Assembly: GCA_014378485.1 (NCBI GenBank)
Contig: JACMNO010000030.1
Coordinates: forward strand, 1-64,000
DNA from: Bacteroidia bacterium
Lineage (GTDB): Bacteria; Bacteroidota; Bacteroidia; B-17B0; Aurantibacillaceae
DNA length: 64,000 nucleotides
Direction: 5' to 3'
Part shown: in pieces, positions 49,830 to 60,368 of the stretch
Layout: each line of letters opens with the position of its first letter
Position numbering within the stretch: position 1 is the first letter of the stretch
Position numbers and translations under genes: made by a program
Notes under the pieces: generated by a model
What the model was told of the DNA's origin: nothing
Database searches by the model: none
Seen by the model: only the letters and a program-made list of their open reading frames with translations

Positions 49830-49958
49830 CGATGCAGGTTTAATAATCAGTTGTTATAACGACAAATTTATTTTAAAATTAGCCAGTAACACTTGTATCT
49901 TTATCTGAACCTGTTATTATATAATTAGATCAAACGTTTTTACATTTATACATAAAAT

Positions 49959-51659
49959 ATGCAGAACATAAAGAGGAACATTGGAATCATACTTTCTTTT
50001 TCCCTAATGTCAATTTGCCTGCAATCCTGCCAATACCGTCCTTTCCTAAAATATTATTTTCCATCTAAAAAAACACATGTAGCAAAATTCACTAAATGGG
50101 AGAAACACGTATATTCAAATTCAAATCCTTTACGTACATCTTATGATATTACTTGCTATGATTGGTTAGTGCATGTTCATCCTGAACAAAAAAACATTAC
50201 GGCTACAATGAAACTATATTTCAGAATGGAATTCAACCAGGATAGTATCATGTTTGATCTGCAACGGCATTTATCTATAGATAACATTAAAAGCTCGGTT
50301 CCTTTAAAGAAAACCGAACGGCATAAGGATGTGCTATACATTATTTTTGATCATGATCTTCAAAAAGGAGAAAGTGCCGTACTCGAAATTTCTTACCATG
50401 GCACACCAGTGCACCTATTAAAAAACTCTGCAATTAATTGGAACAAAGACAAGAACAATAAACCATGGATCTGCACTGAAACAGAAGGAATCGGGCCGCA
50501 TCACATGATGCCTTGTAAGAACATGTTATATGACGAGGCCGATAGTTGCTTCATACGCGTTGGGGTTCCTAAGGGTTTGGTAGGTGTTGCAAACGGGAAA
50601 CTAGAGAACATTACAGAAACAGCCTCAGAGAATATTTATAATTGGTCCGTTCATAACCCTATCAATATTTATAATATCTCATTTAACGTGGGCGATTATG
50701 TAAAGCTGGAGAAAGACTATAAAGATGGAAATGCTTTGGATCATAAAATTCAGGTTTATGCACTTTCCTATAATAAAACGATAGCCGATACTTTTTATGA
50801 TCAGGCTCCGATCATTATGGGAAAACTGGAACATTTGTACGGCACATATCCCTGGTGGAATGATGGATGCAAAATTATAGAAAGTTGCTTACCAGATGGG
50901 TCCTGTATGGAACACCAATCGGCTATTTCAATGACTGATGCCTATCTCTATCAATTCAATCACATTAATTTTACTCTCGTTCATGAAATTGCTCATGAAT
51001 GGTGGGGCAACAGTACAACAGCATTTGATTATGGCGACTTATGGCTGCATGAAGGGTTTGCTGAGTATTCTGAAGCTTTGTTTGCTGAGATGCAAATGGG
51101 TAAAATATATTACAACCGTTACATTCATAAATTTGCATATTCGGTAAAGAATAAACGACCGGTTATAAAACCCTATGGTGTAGGTTACAATAACCTCGTT
51201 CATGAGGATGATCAAGATATTTACCCAAAAGGCGCTTTGTTCCTGCATACATTAAGAATGCAACTAAACAACGATTCGTTGTTTTTTAAAACTCTGAAAA
51301 AGGCACAGCAACATTTAGCCAAAAGCATTATAACGAGCTATACATTCATGTCTTTTTTTAATGCAGAAACCAAAACAGATTTCACTGCATTTTTTGATGT
51401 TTACTTAAAGCGAACCTCTTCGCCGGTTTTGGAGTACCGTATTGACAGATCGAAAAGCGATACGGCTATGCTCGAATATAGATGGACAGAAGAACTACCT
51501 GTAAATTTTAAGATGAAAGTTAGCTTTATGATTGGAGATGAAATAAACACGATGTACCCAACTACAAATTTCCAACAATTAAAATTTCCAATAAAAGATC
51601 GCTGTGTCTATCATATCGAATCATCCGGATATGTAGTATTAAAAGAAATAAAAAAATAA
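49959..51659 (+). CDS. M1 family metallopeptidase
   Basis: 'LVHEIAHEWWGNSTTAFDYGDLWLHEGFAEYSE' (HEXXH-18-E); 'SCMEHQSAI' GXMEN-like; lipobox-like 'ICLQSCQY'. Confidence 0.93.
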   Translation: MQNIKRNIGIILSFSLMSICLQSCQYRPFLKYYFPSKKTHVAKFTKWEKHVYSNSNPLRTSYDITCYDWLVHVHPEQKNITATMKLYFRMEFNQDSIMFDLQRHLSIDNIKSSVPLKKTERHKDVLYIIFDHDLQKGESAVLEISYHGTPVHLLKNSAINWNKDKNNKPWICTETEGIGPHHMMPCKNMLYDEADSCFIRVGVPKGLVGVANGKLENITETASENIYNWSVHNPINIYNISFNVGDYVKLEKDYKDGNALDHKIQVYALSYNKTIADTFYDQAPIIMGKLEHLYGTYPWWNDGCKIIESCLPDGSCMEHQSAISMTDAYLYQFNHINFTLVHEIAHEWWGNSTTAFDYGDLWLHEGFAEYSEALFAEMQMGKIYYNRYIHKFAYSVKNKRPVIKPYGVGYNNLVHEDDQDIYPKGALFLHTLRMQLNNDSLFFKTLKKAQQHLAKSIITSYTFMSFFNAETKTDFTAFFDVYLKRTSSPVLEYRIDRSKSDTAMLEYRWTEELPVNFKMKVSFMIGDEINTMYPTTNFQQLKFPIKDRCVYHIESSGYVVLKEIKK

Positions 51660-51774
51660 TATAGCAACTCAAAGGAATTGCTGATTTTGAATATTGAGCA
51701 AGTTTAAAGCAGGCAAGATATCAAATCTTTCAATTCGTGATGTTTGGGTCATCGGATTTCAATATACAAAAAGT

Positions 51775-52056
51775 CTATACCACCCTGTTCAGAAAAAAAG
51801 TCCCGAAAGGCACTAACGACAAAAGAAATGCTAATACTGACTTTTTAAATGACAATTTTACTTTAAAAAACATCAGGGCTAATAGGATCATAAAAGTAAC
51901 AAACAATGCGCCATGGATAGAACCAACAGGACGAACATACTCCGGGGTGTTATAAAAGTACTTTAAAGGCATCGCAATAAATAACAAGATCAAATAGCTA
52001 TAGCCTTCAATTTTACCAATTACTAAAAACCACTTAGTGAGTGTTATATTTTCCAT
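51775..52056 (-). CDS. DUF3817-type small integral membrane protein
   Basis: 'KIEGYSYLILLFIAMPLKYFYNTPEYVRPVGSIHGALFVTFMILL'; ATG at 52056 preferred. Confidence 0.85.
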   Translation of the reverse strand: MENITLTKWFLVIGKIEGYSYLILLFIAMPLKYFYNTPEYVRPVGSIHGALFVTFMILLALMFFKVKLSFKKSVLAFLLSLVPFGTFFLNRVV

Positions 52057-52224
52057 ATTGTATAAATATAACAAAAAATACACATTGAGACTTTTTCTCA
52101 CCAGACCAAAAAAAGTGCCTTTTTAAATACGATTTTAAGTTTAGTATATTATGTCACGATTTATTATTATTCTGATTTAAACTTTTATATCTTCATCAGG
52201 TCAAATTGTAAATAATATTTATAT

Positions 52225-53535
52225 ATGAAGAAAATAATTATACTCATTTCTGCAATTATGCTTTTAAATAGTGCCTTAAAATCGCAAAGTCTTTACTTTC
52301 CGCCGGTAATTGGCAATGTGTGGGATTCAATTTTACCATCTAATTTAAATTATTGTCAGGCACGAATAGATTCGTTGTACAATTATTTACAAACAAAAAA
52401 CACTAAATCACTTATTATTTTGAAGAATGGCAAACGTGTTTTAGAAAAATATTTTGGTAATTATACCCGCGATTCATTATGGTACTGGGCTTCGGCTAGT
52501 AAAAGTTTAGCAAGTTTTATTACAGGTATGGCGCAACAAAAAGGATACATCAATATAAACAATAAAGTATCTCAATACATTGGCGCAGGCTGGACAAACG
52601 AACCATTAGTTAAAGAAAATATGATTACAGTAAGGCATCTGCTAAAAATGAATAGCGGTTTAGATGATTTGCCACCACTGCCGTGCAATAATGAAGATAC
52701 AGCGAAATCATGCCTAGTGTATTTAACGGATACTGCAACACGTTGGGCATACCACACAGGAGCTTATAAAAAAATTCAGGACGTTGTAAGTAACGCTGTG
52801 GGGCAAACCTATAATGCTATTACCAATAATTGGATAGAAGCTAAAACAGGCATGAGTGGAATTTGGTTTCAACAAATATATTATAGCAAAGCCAGAGACA
52901 TGGCTCGATTTGGCTTATTAAACTTAAATAAAGGCATTTGGAATACGGATACTTTAATGAAAGACACTGCTTACTATAAATCAATGATTAACACATCACA
53001 AAATCTCAATAAGGCTTACGGCTATTTATGGTGGCTTAATGGGAAAAATAGTTTTATGACACCTCAAATTCAATTTACTTTTTCAGGACCTTTAATGTCT
53101 AACGCGCCAAGTGACATGTTTTGTGCACTCGGTAAAAATGATCAAAAAATCTATGTAGTACCTAGTCAAAATTTAGTAGTGGTAAGGCAAGGAAATAGTG
53201 CTGGTGGTTTTAATTTAGCAGCTTCTGCGTTTGACAATGTATTATGGGATTATATCAATAAATTAGATTGCAGCGCAACATCTATTCAAGATAAAGGAAC
53301 TAAAATTTATTCTGTATATCCAAATCCGGTTACAAACTTATTAAACATTGATAATGCCAATTCAACTCTTTATAAAATATGTGTATATGATGTTTTTGGA
53401 AAAATAGTTTACGTATCTACTAAATTTGAATCCAAAATAAATATCGATTTTTCATACTTTGTTAGTGGAACTTATCTGGTAGAGTTACATGATGAAGGAA
53501 AGCAAGTAATTAGAAAACTAGTTATTAAAGAATGA
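52225..53535 (+). CDS. Serine hydrolase (class C beta-lactamase-like) with T9SS C-terminal sorting domain
   Basis: 'YWASASKSLASFITGMA' SxxK; C-terminal 'IYSVYPNPVTNLLNIDNANSTLYKICVYDVFGKIVYVS...FVSGTYLVELHDEGKQVIRKLVIKE'. Confidence 0.92.
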   Translation: MKKIIILISAIMLLNSALKSQSLYFPPVIGNVWDSILPSNLNYCQARIDSLYNYLQTKNTKSLIILKNGKRVLEKYFGNYTRDSLWYWASASKSLASFITGMAQQKGYININNKVSQYIGAGWTNEPLVKENMITVRHLLKMNSGLDDLPPLPCNNEDTAKSCLVYLTDTATRWAYHTGAYKKIQDVVSNAVGQTYNAITNNWIEAKTGMSGIWFQQIYYSKARDMARFGLLNLNKGIWNTDTLMKDTAYYKSMINTSQNLNKAYGYLWWLNGKNSFMTPQIQFTFSGPLMSNAPSDMFCALGKNDQKIYVVPSQNLVVVRQGNSAGGFNLAASAFDNVLWDYINKLDCSATSIQDKGTKIYSVYPNPVTNLLNIDNANSTLYKICVYDVFGKIVYVSTKFESKINIDFSYFVSGTYLVELHDEGKQVIRKLVIKE

Positions 53536-53595
53536 GATCTAAATGTCAGATTTAGCAATCGTACGACAAATCTGATATATTTGCCTGAAATCGTC

Positions 53596-54210
53596 CTATG
53601 CTTCTATCTTTACAATAACTGGAGCAACAATAAATTTCTCAATCAGCTTTTCAATCTTCTCGTTTAACTCATTTGCAAATACCAGATGCTGGCATTTAGG
53701 GAGGCTCAAAGCCATTCGATCGATTTGCCCATGCGCTGCATTTTTGATTGCCATCTCAGCATCATCAATTACAAATAATTTTATTTTATTGAGGTTGAAA
53801 TTTTTCTTGAAATAAATTTCCATTACCCTTTTTGGGGTTCCAATCACAATATCAGTTCCAAAATAAATGGCTTCAGTTTGTTTATCAATTTTTCCGCCTT
53901 CGAAAACGGCTTCTGCTCTTAAATCAGTATTGTAAGATAACAGTTTAAACTGTTCAAGCATGGCCAACACTTTTGCTTCATCTGCCACAATAATTAAGGC
54001 TCGTGGCGCATCTTCAAATGCAGCTGTTAGTTTTTGAATGGCAGAAATAATAATCGTTGAGCTTTTTCCGCACCCCTCAGGCCCAATACCAATAACATCA
54101 GAACCACCGTTTATTTTAGGAATACACTTTAATTGCATTTCCAATGGCTCTTCAAATCCATGTTCTGAAAGCAATGCAGCGAGTTTTTTATTTAATTTTT
54201 CTTTGAACAT
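53596..54210 (-). CDS. Single-RecA-domain DEAD-box helicase-like protein with degenerate motifs
   Basis: 'HGFEEPLEMQLKCIPKINGGSDVIGIGPEGCGKSS' (Q-motif/motif I-like), 'IVIGTPKRVMEI' (motif Ib-like), 'LFVIDDAEM' (motif II-like); no second RecA domain. Confidence 0.75.
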   Translation of the reverse strand: MFKEKLNKKLAALLSEHGFEEPLEMQLKCIPKINGGSDVIGIGPEGCGKSSTIIISAIQKLTAAFEDAPRALIIVADEAKVLAMLEQFKLLSYNTDLRAEAVFEGGKIDKQTEAIYFGTDIVIGTPKRVMEIYFKKNFNLNKIKLFVIDDAEMAIKNAAHGQIDRMALSLPKCQHLVFANELNEKIEKLIEKFIVAPVIVKIEA

Positions 54211-54212
54211 AG

Positions 54213-55262
54213 TTATCGTTTAATTCCTTTTCTATTTAATGCCTCCTGGTAGGCGGATGCATTTTTCATATGCACTTTGTAATCATTCGTAAAACAGGAG
54301 GTTCCGCTAAAGTTAGGGTTAGCACAAAAATAAGTAAAGTTGTGATGCGTGTAATTTAAAACTGCATTAATAGTGGTTGGATTTACCAAACAAATGGGGC
54401 CTGGAGGTAATCCTTTGTATTTATAAGTATTATAAGGAGAATCTATTTCTTTATCAGCAGAAAGTACCCGCTGCACTTCAAAATTCCCATTCGCAAAAAC
54501 AATAGTTGGATCTGCCTGCAAACGCATGTCTTGTTTTAAACGGTTAATGTAAACACCTGCAATTTTTTGTTGTTCAGATTTAATATTACTTTCACTTTGC
54601 ACAATAGATGCGAGTGTAACAACTTCAGGAACTCTGTAACCAATGGCTTTGGCTTTTGCTACATTTTCATTCGTCCAAACTTTATAATAAGACTTCTCTA
54701 ACAAATTAAATAATTCATCGATATGAGTTGTCCATTTTACTTCATAAGATTCAGGTATTATGAATGACATAAAATTTTCGCTATTTAATCCATATTTTTC
54801 GTTCAATTTATTTTCATCAGAGCAATACTCTTCTAATTCTGATCTTTCAATTTCCAGTTTATCAGAAACATAATCTATGAAATGTTCTTTTGTTCGGATT
54901 TGGGAATTAAAAAACAATTTTACCTTTTCCTGTTTAGCGTTGATGATCATCTTCACAATGGAACGATTGCTCATTTTTGCATCGATTCTATATTTACCGG
55001 AATTAATATTCTCCGGCAAATCCATTTCTTTGGCCATCCATTCAAAGCTCTCTTGATCATCAATGATGTTTTGTGAATACAGTTCATCTAACACATCATC
55101 AAATGAGGCATTTGTTTTAATATATATAAACGTGAATTTTTTGTCGTTCAGATGAACATTATTTTTTAAAAGATTTTGATATGCCCAAAAAGCTCCAAAC
55201 GCCATTAATGCCAGTACTGCAAGCAGGATAGTTTTTTTTAATACGCTTCCTTTCTTAGCCAT
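54213..55262 (-). CDS. mltG: Endolytic transglycosylase MltG
   Basis: 'VVTLASIVQSESNIKSEQQKIAGVYINRLKQDMRLQADPTIVFA', 'SPYNTYKYKGLPPGPICLVNPTTINAVLNYTHHNFTYFCAN'. Confidence 0.95.
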   Translation of the reverse strand: MAKKGSVLKKTILLAVLALMAFGAFWAYQNLLKNNVHLNDKKFTFIYIKTNASFDDVLDELYSQNIIDDQESFEWMAKEMDLPENINSGKYRIDAKMSNRSIVKMIINAKQEKVKLFFNSQIRTKEHFIDYVSDKLEIERSELEEYCSDENKLNEKYGLNSENFMSFIIPESYEVKWTTHIDELFNLLEKSYYKVWTNENVAKAKAIGYRVPEVVTLASIVQSESNIKSEQQKIAGVYINRLKQDMRLQADPTIVFANGNFEVQRVLSADKEIDSPYNTYKYKGLPPGPICLVNPTTINAVLNYTHHNFTYFCANPNFSGTSCFTNDYKVHMKNASAYQEALNRKGIKR

Positions 55263-56068
55263 TATAAGAATAGTTCTTTAACTAAAACAAAAATTCCAAC
55301 AACCAATGTAAACCAGCCAAAAGCCGGCTTTAGTTTCTTGCTAGGAACCTTATTGGATAATACGCTTCCTAATAAGATGCCTATACCACACACTGAGGAA
55401 ATCATAAGTAAAAATTTCCAATCTAAATTTTGATGGCCTATGTTGCCTAAAAAACCAATAATTGAATTCAAGGCAACAATGCATAAGGAAGTTCCAATGG
55501 CTTTTTTAAAATTCAGGCGCATGAAGATCATCAATACCGGCACGATGATAAAACCCCCTCCTGCTCCAACGAAACCTGTAATCAAACCGATAATAACACC
55601 TAACAATATTACAAACGGAATACCTAAAGGAGTTTTAGTAAATTCGTTCCACTTGACATCCTTTATCCTATTTGGTTTGCGGCTAATGATCATAGAATAA
55701 GAAGCGCTTAAAATAAGTAAAGCAAACACAACCATGATTAACGTATTTTTTTGAATTGCAAATCCATTAATACTAAATTCTGAAGGAATAATGGGCATAA
55801 TGAATTTACGCATGCAAAAAACAGTTGTAACAGAAGCCAAAGCAAAATTTAAAATAGCCTCTGCGCTCACCTCACCTTTTTTCACATAACTAATGGCACC
55901 TACCATTGCAGTGATTCCGACAATAAAAAGAGAATAGGTTGTTGCCAGATCGGCATCAATACACATAACATATACTAAAACCGGAACCCCCAATAACGAA
56001 CCACCGCCACCAATCAATCCTAAGATCATACCTATGATTAAAAATGCTATAAGTCCTACTATGATCAT
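55262..56068 (-). CDS. TauE/SafE (TSUP) family membrane permease
   Basis: 'GMILGLIGGGGSLLGVPVLVYV', 'GLITGFVGAGGGFIIVPVLMIFM'. Confidence 0.92.
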   Translation of the reverse strand: MIIVGLIAFLIIGMILGLIGGGGSLLGVPVLVYVMCIDADLATTYSLFIVGITAMVGAISYVKKGEVSAEAILNFALASVTTVFCMRKFIMPIIPSEFSINGFAIQKNTLIMVVFALLILSASYSMIISRKPNRIKDVKWNEFTKTPLGIPFVILLGVIIGLITGFVGAGGGFIIVPVLMIFMRLNFKKAIGTSLCIVALNSIIGFLGNIGHQNLDWKFLLMISSVCGIGILLGSVLSNKVPSKKLKPAFGWFTLVVGIFVLVKELFL

Positions 56069-56115
56069 TTGTTTGTTTTTACCACCTCAACACTTAAGCT
56101 TTTAACATTACTCAT

Positions 56116-57903
56116 TTATTTTGCAACCGTGTGATTGATAACCGATGTAATATTCAATTCTTTTAATTGTTCATCACTAATCTCACTCGGACTATCGATC
56201 ATGACATCGCGTCCCGAATTATTTTTAGGAAAAGCAATAAAGTCACGAATGCTATCGCTTCCTCCAAATAGAGAACATAAACGATCAAAACCAAATGCGA
56301 GTCCGCCATGCGGTGGTGCACCAAATTCAAACGCATTCATTAAAAAACCGAATTGTTTTTGAGCTTCCTCTTTTGTGAAACCCAACAGGTCAAACATTTG
56401 TGCTTGCAGTTCCTTATTGTGGATACGGATACTTCCGCCGCCTATTTCAACACCATTAATCACTAAATCATAAGCATTAGCTCTTACAGCTCCCGGATCG
56501 GTTTTTAATAAATTAAAATCTTCCGGTTTAGGAGAAGTAAACGGATGGTGCTTGGCATGCCAACGTCCTGCTAAGGATGCCAATAAATTAGGGTCACCAT
56601 CATTCCATTCCAGCAAAGGAAAATCAATTACCCATAATGCAGAAAATTTTGTTTTATCTCTTAAACCTAAACGGCTTCCCATTTCAAGGCGTAATTCACT
56701 CATCGCTTTACGCGTCTTATCTTCAGGCCCTGCTAACACTAATATCAGGTCGCCTGGCTGCGAGCCACAGGTAACAGACCATGCTTTTAGATCTTCTTCA
56801 TTATAAAATTTATCAACGCTTGATTTGATGGTGCCATCCGCATTGTGGCGTGCATAAATTAAACCGGTTGCACCAAGTTGCGGACGTTTGACCCATTCAG
56901 TCAATTCATCTAACTGTTTGCGGGTATACTCTGCTGCACCTTTGGCACATATAGCTACTACCAGTTCGGCCTCATCAAAAATTTTAAAATTCTTGGCTGA
57001 TGTCACTTGTTTGAAATCAACGAACTTCATATCGAATCGTGTATCAGGTTTGTCATTTCCATAATACTGCATCGCGTCCGCATAAGTCATATGTGGCACA
57101 TGAGGCATATCGATATTTTTTACTGTTTTAAATAAATTTCGGATCAATCCCTCAAACGTATCTAAAATATCTTTTTGTTCCACGAAGCTCATTTCACAAT
57201 CAATTTGTGTGAACTCCGGCTGTCTATCAGCTCTTAAATCCTCATCCCTAAAACATTTTACGATCTGGTAATATCTGTCAAAGCCACCTACCATTAAAAG
57301 TTGTTTAAACGTTTGTGGAGATTGTGGTAGGGCATAAAATTGTCCTTCATTCATGCGGCTTGGCACCACAAAGTCACGTGCTCCTTCCGGTGTTGATTTG
57401 ATCAGTACAGGAGTTTCTACTTCCAGGAAATTTAATTTATCCAGATAGTTGCGTGTTTCAATGGCCATACGGTGTCGTAGTTCCAAATTTTTCCGGACTT
57501 CATTTCTTCTCAAATCGAGGTAACGGTATTTCATCCTTAACTCATCACCACCATCCGTATTATCTTCAATGGTAAAAGGCGGTGTGTGAGATTCGTTTAA
57601 GATTTTAAATTCCTTTACTAATATTTCAATTTCCCCTGTAGTATTATTTTTATTTTTGCTTTCACGCTCAATAACTGAACCTGATACCTGTATCACAAAT
57701 TCACGGCTCACACTTCGTGCGTGCGCACTCATATCTTTATCAATCTCTTCATTGAACGCCAACTGTGTAATGCCATAACGATCTCTTAAATCAATAAATG
57801 TCATGCCGCCTAAATCTCTGGATTTTTGAACCCAGCCACATAAGGTTACTTGTTTGTTAATGTCAGATAATCTTAATTCGCCGCAGGTATGTGAACGTAA
57901 CAT
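56116..57903 (-). CDS. aspS: Aspartyl-tRNA synthetase
   Basis: '[29 protein letters not shown]', '[51 protein letters not shown]', '[10 protein letters not shown]'. Confidence 0.97.
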   Translation of the reverse strand: MLRSHTCGELRLSDINKQVTLCGWVQKSRDLGGMTFIDLRDRYGITQLAFNEEIDKDMSAHARSVSREFVIQVSGSVIERESKNKNNTTGEIEILVKEFKILNESHTPPFTIEDNTDGGDELRMKYRYLDLRRNEVRKNLELRHRMAIETRNYLDKLNFLEVETPVLIKSTPEGARDFVVPSRMNEGQFYALPQSPQTFKQLLMVGGFDRYYQIVKCFRDEDLRADRQPEFTQIDCEMSFVEQKDILDTFEGLIRNLFKTVKNIDMPHVPHMTYADAMQYYGNDKPDTRFDMKFVDFKQVTSAKNFKIFDEAELVVAICAKGAAEYTRKQLDELTEWVKRPQLGATGLIYARHNADGTIKSSVDKFYNEEDLKAWSVTCGSQPGDLILVLAGPEDKTRKAMSELRLEMGSRLGLRDKTKFSALWVIDFPLLEWNDGDPNLLASLAGRWHAKHHPFTSPKPEDFNLLKTDPGAVRANAYDLVINGVEIGGGSIRIHNKELQAQMFDLLGFTKEEAQKQFGFLMNAFEFGAPPHGGLAFGFDRLCSLFGGSDSIRDFIAFPKNNSGRDVMIDSPSEISDEQLKELNITSVINHTVAK

Positions 57904-57957
57904 AGTAAAAATTTAAGGAACAAATTTACCGAAAAAGGACGAGATTGAGAAAACAAA

Positions 57958-57985
57958 AATCCCGGATAAAAGCTTTACCGGGATT
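57958..57985 (-). terminator. Intrinsic terminator downstream of SOD gene
   Basis: AATCCCGG...CCGGGATT followed by TTT on the minus strand. Confidence 0.8.
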
Positions 57986-58000
57986 CAGTTTTTTACAATT

Positions 58001-58741
58001 CTATGCTTTATTAAATAGCTCTTCCGCTTTTTCCCAGTTGGCTATATTCCACCAATTTAAAATATAATCAGCGCGCTTATTTTGATACTTTAAATAATAG
58101 GCGTGTTCCCATACATCGAAAGCCATAATGATTTTTCCCTGTTGCTCGGCAACTTTCATTAATGGATTATCCTGGTTTGGTGTTGTAGTGATCACCAACT
58201 TTCCTTTTTGTTCAATGAGCCAGCACCAACCGCTTCCAAAGTGTTTAGTTGCTTTCTCAGAAAACTGTTTTTTAAATTCATCAAACGATTTAAATTCCTT
58301 ATTAATGGCTTCTGCTAATTTTCCGGAAGGAATATTTGATTTTGCTTCCTTATTTGGCTTCAATAAAGTCCAGAATAAAGTATGATTAACATGGCCTCCT
58401 AAATTATTGCGGATAACGCTTGAGGTAGTAGCATCGAGTTGTTTACATTTTGTTAAATCATCCACCTGAAAGTTAATGTTGGTAGAAGGTGTTTCGTTTA
58501 ATTTATTAACGTAAGCTTGATGATGTTTTGTGAAATGGATCGTCATCGTTTGCTCATCAATAAAAGGCTCTAATGCATTATAGGCATAAGGCAAAGGAGC
58601 CAGTGTGAAAGGAGCAGATGAAGGGTTTTGGTTACCAAAGGTTTCCAATGCTAATAGCTGATCATTACTCACTAATTTGGTTGCGATGCCTGAAAGACCC
58701 AACAGTCCAATTTTTTTAAAGAAAGCTCTTCTATCACTCAT
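58001..58741 (-). CDS. Superoxide dismutase (Fe/Mn family) with Tat-like N-terminal leader
   Basis: 'LPYAYNALEPFIDEQTMTIHFTKHHQAYVNKLN', 'LGGHVNHTLFW', 'AFDVWEHAYYLKYQNKRADYILNWWNIANW'; N-terminus 'MSDRRAFFKKIGLLGLSGIA'. Confidence 0.95.
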   Translation of the reverse strand: MSDRRAFFKKIGLLGLSGIATKLVSNDQLLALETFGNQNPSSAPFTLAPLPYAYNALEPFIDEQTMTIHFTKHHQAYVNKLNETPSTNINFQVDDLTKCKQLDATTSSVIRNNLGGHVNHTLFWTLLKPNKEAKSNIPSGKLAEAINKEFKSFDEFKKQFSEKATKHFGSGWCWLIEQKGKLVITTTPNQDNPLMKVAEQQGKIIMAFDVWEHAYYLKYQNKRADYILNWWNIANWEKAEELFNKA

Positions 58742-58793
58742 AATATTTAATTTTTAAAGTTGACTTTAATCCAGCTGACATTGTAAAATGAAA

Positions 58794-59306
58794 TTAAAAC
58801 TGAATTAATAATTGATTTTTTTCAACAGCAATTCCTTTCGTGATGGCTATCTTTTTAATCACACCATCAGTAGGTGATTTTAATATGTTTTCCATTTTCA
58901 TGGCCTCCAAAACGATCAAAGGATCACCTTTTTTCACTTCCTGACCTTCTGTTACCAATATATTCAATACCATGCCAGGCATCGGCGCTTTAATGTCATT
59001 TACCTTTTTAGCTGCTAAATTATCAAGCCCAAGGCTATGTAACAAGTCATCATATTTGTCTTTAATATCAAGGCTGTATGAGGTATTATTGATCTTCACC
59101 ACCATTTTTTTTTCTTCTGGAATATGCTTTACGATCTCAAGATTATAGGAGATGTTGTCTTTCAACAAATGATATATTCCTTCCCTTACTTTAATAATAT
59201 CTGCTGAAAATTCTGTGCCATTCAGTGTGCCAGAAATAACATCCTTGTTTTGCTTGTGAAGTTCTGTTTTGAACTCTTTTGAGCCGTTTACTGTGATTGT
59301 ATACAT
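58794..59306 (-). CDS. Biotin/lipoyl attachment domain protein (biotin carboxyl carrier-like)
   Basis: 'IKAPMPGMVLNILVTEGQEVKKGDPLIVLEAMKMENILKSPTDGVIKKI' (EAMKMEN); ATG at 59306 preferred. Confidence 0.92.
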   Translation of the reverse strand: MYTITVNGSKEFKTELHKQNKDVISGTLNGTEFSADIIKVREGIYHLLKDNISYNLEIVKHIPEEKKMVVKINNTSYSLDIKDKYDDLLHSLGLDNLAAKKVNDIKAPMPGMVLNILVTEGQEVKKGDPLIVLEAMKMENILKSPTDGVIKKIAITKGIAVEKNQLLIQF

Positions 59307-59340
59307 AGCGTAAATGTAAATCAAAATAGTGGAAATAAAT

Positions 59341-59365
59341 ACGCCCCGAATGTTTTTCGGGGCGT
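59341..59365 (-). terminator. Intrinsic terminator downstream of 59388..60197
   Basis: ACGCCCCGAA TGTTT TTCGGGGCGT, 10-bp perfect GC-rich stem. Confidence 0.8.
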
Positions 59366-59387
59366 TTTATAATATTTATGTAAGATT

Positions 59388-60197
59388 TTATTTCTTAATG
59401 AATTCTTCCATTTTATTGTCAAAGTTTAAGAAGTATCCTCCTTTAGCAAGGTTGGAAGCATCTACTGTTGACCCAAATCCTCTTTTTACAACATTACCAT
59501 ATTGGTCATAAATTTCATACATGGTATCGTGAGGTTTATCACCTGCAACAAAACTAATGTCTTTAGAAACTTTTATTGGAGCAAATGATATTTCAGGTTC
59601 ACCAGAGACAAAGTCAACAGGCTTAGATAATCGAGGCTGACCGCTATAATCTGTTTGACGGACCCTCACCTGGTTTTTTCCGGAATGTGGTGTAACTTTA
59701 AACGTATAATCATTTGTTGTTGGGGTACCTTTACCATCTACTTCACCAACTTTCACCCATTTGTTCCATCGGAACTGCTCAATTGCAAAAGCAAGTTTCC
59801 CTGTTTCTGATTTCGTTGCCCATTTTACACTTCCATCTTTATCAACCGTCATTGATATTACTTCAAATGTACTTTTAGGTTTTAGAACTTCAGGGTTTAA
59901 GACTTTAGGCTTGCAGTCTTCTTTATGTTTAATTTTTATTTCAACTTTTTCACCAATCGCTAATTTGTGTGGTTTGAAATCAATTTCAAATGCGCTTGAA
60001 TTTGTTTCATCAGTAGTAATGTTTCCATTAACGAGAACTTCCGTTACGCAAAAACCAACACCTCCACTACCAAAAGGGTTTTGTACATAAAGGTTTTTAC
60101 CTTGGTAATTTCCTTCTAATATAATAACACCGCCTTGCGAAAATCCTTTAAGTGAAAAGATTAAGGAAAGTATTAATAATGAATAAATTTGTTTCAT
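59388..60197 (-). CDS. Hypothetical secreted protein
   Basis: Signal peptide MKQIYSLLILSLIFSLKGFSQG; C-terminus ends in an 'IYDQYGNVVKRGFGSTVDASNLAKGGYFLNFDNKMEEFIKK' pattern resembling T9SS type-A sorting domains. Confidence 0.75.
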   Translation of the reverse strand: MKQIYSLLILSLIFSLKGFSQGGVIILEGNYQGKNLYVQNPFGSGGVGFCVTEVLVNGNITTDETNSSAFEIDFKPHKLAIGEKVEIKIKHKEDCKPKVLNPEVLKPKSTFEVISMTVDKDGSVKWATKSETGKLAFAIEQFRWNKWVKVGEVDGKGTPTTNDYTFKVTPHSGKNQVRVRQTDYSGQPRLSKPVDFVSGEPEISFAPIKVSKDISFVAGDKPHDTMYEIYDQYGNVVKRGFGSTVDASNLAKGGYFLNFDNKMEEFIKK

Positions 60198-60368
60198 AGT
60201 CAGTTTGTTTTAGCACGTCTGCGAAAAGTCCTGCAATATTAAAACGATATTTGAGAAAAACAAAATAAAAAACACTTTATTTATTTAAAAAATGTAAATA
60301 GTCAGTAAAATTTCAAAAACAGTCGATTAATTGTTATATTTAGGCAGTTGTAAAAAATTTCAATAATT

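Noticed and set aside
51737-51955. 72-aa plus-strand ORF
   Set aside because: Overlaps the DUF3817 membrane protein on the opposite strand, which has clear family signatures.
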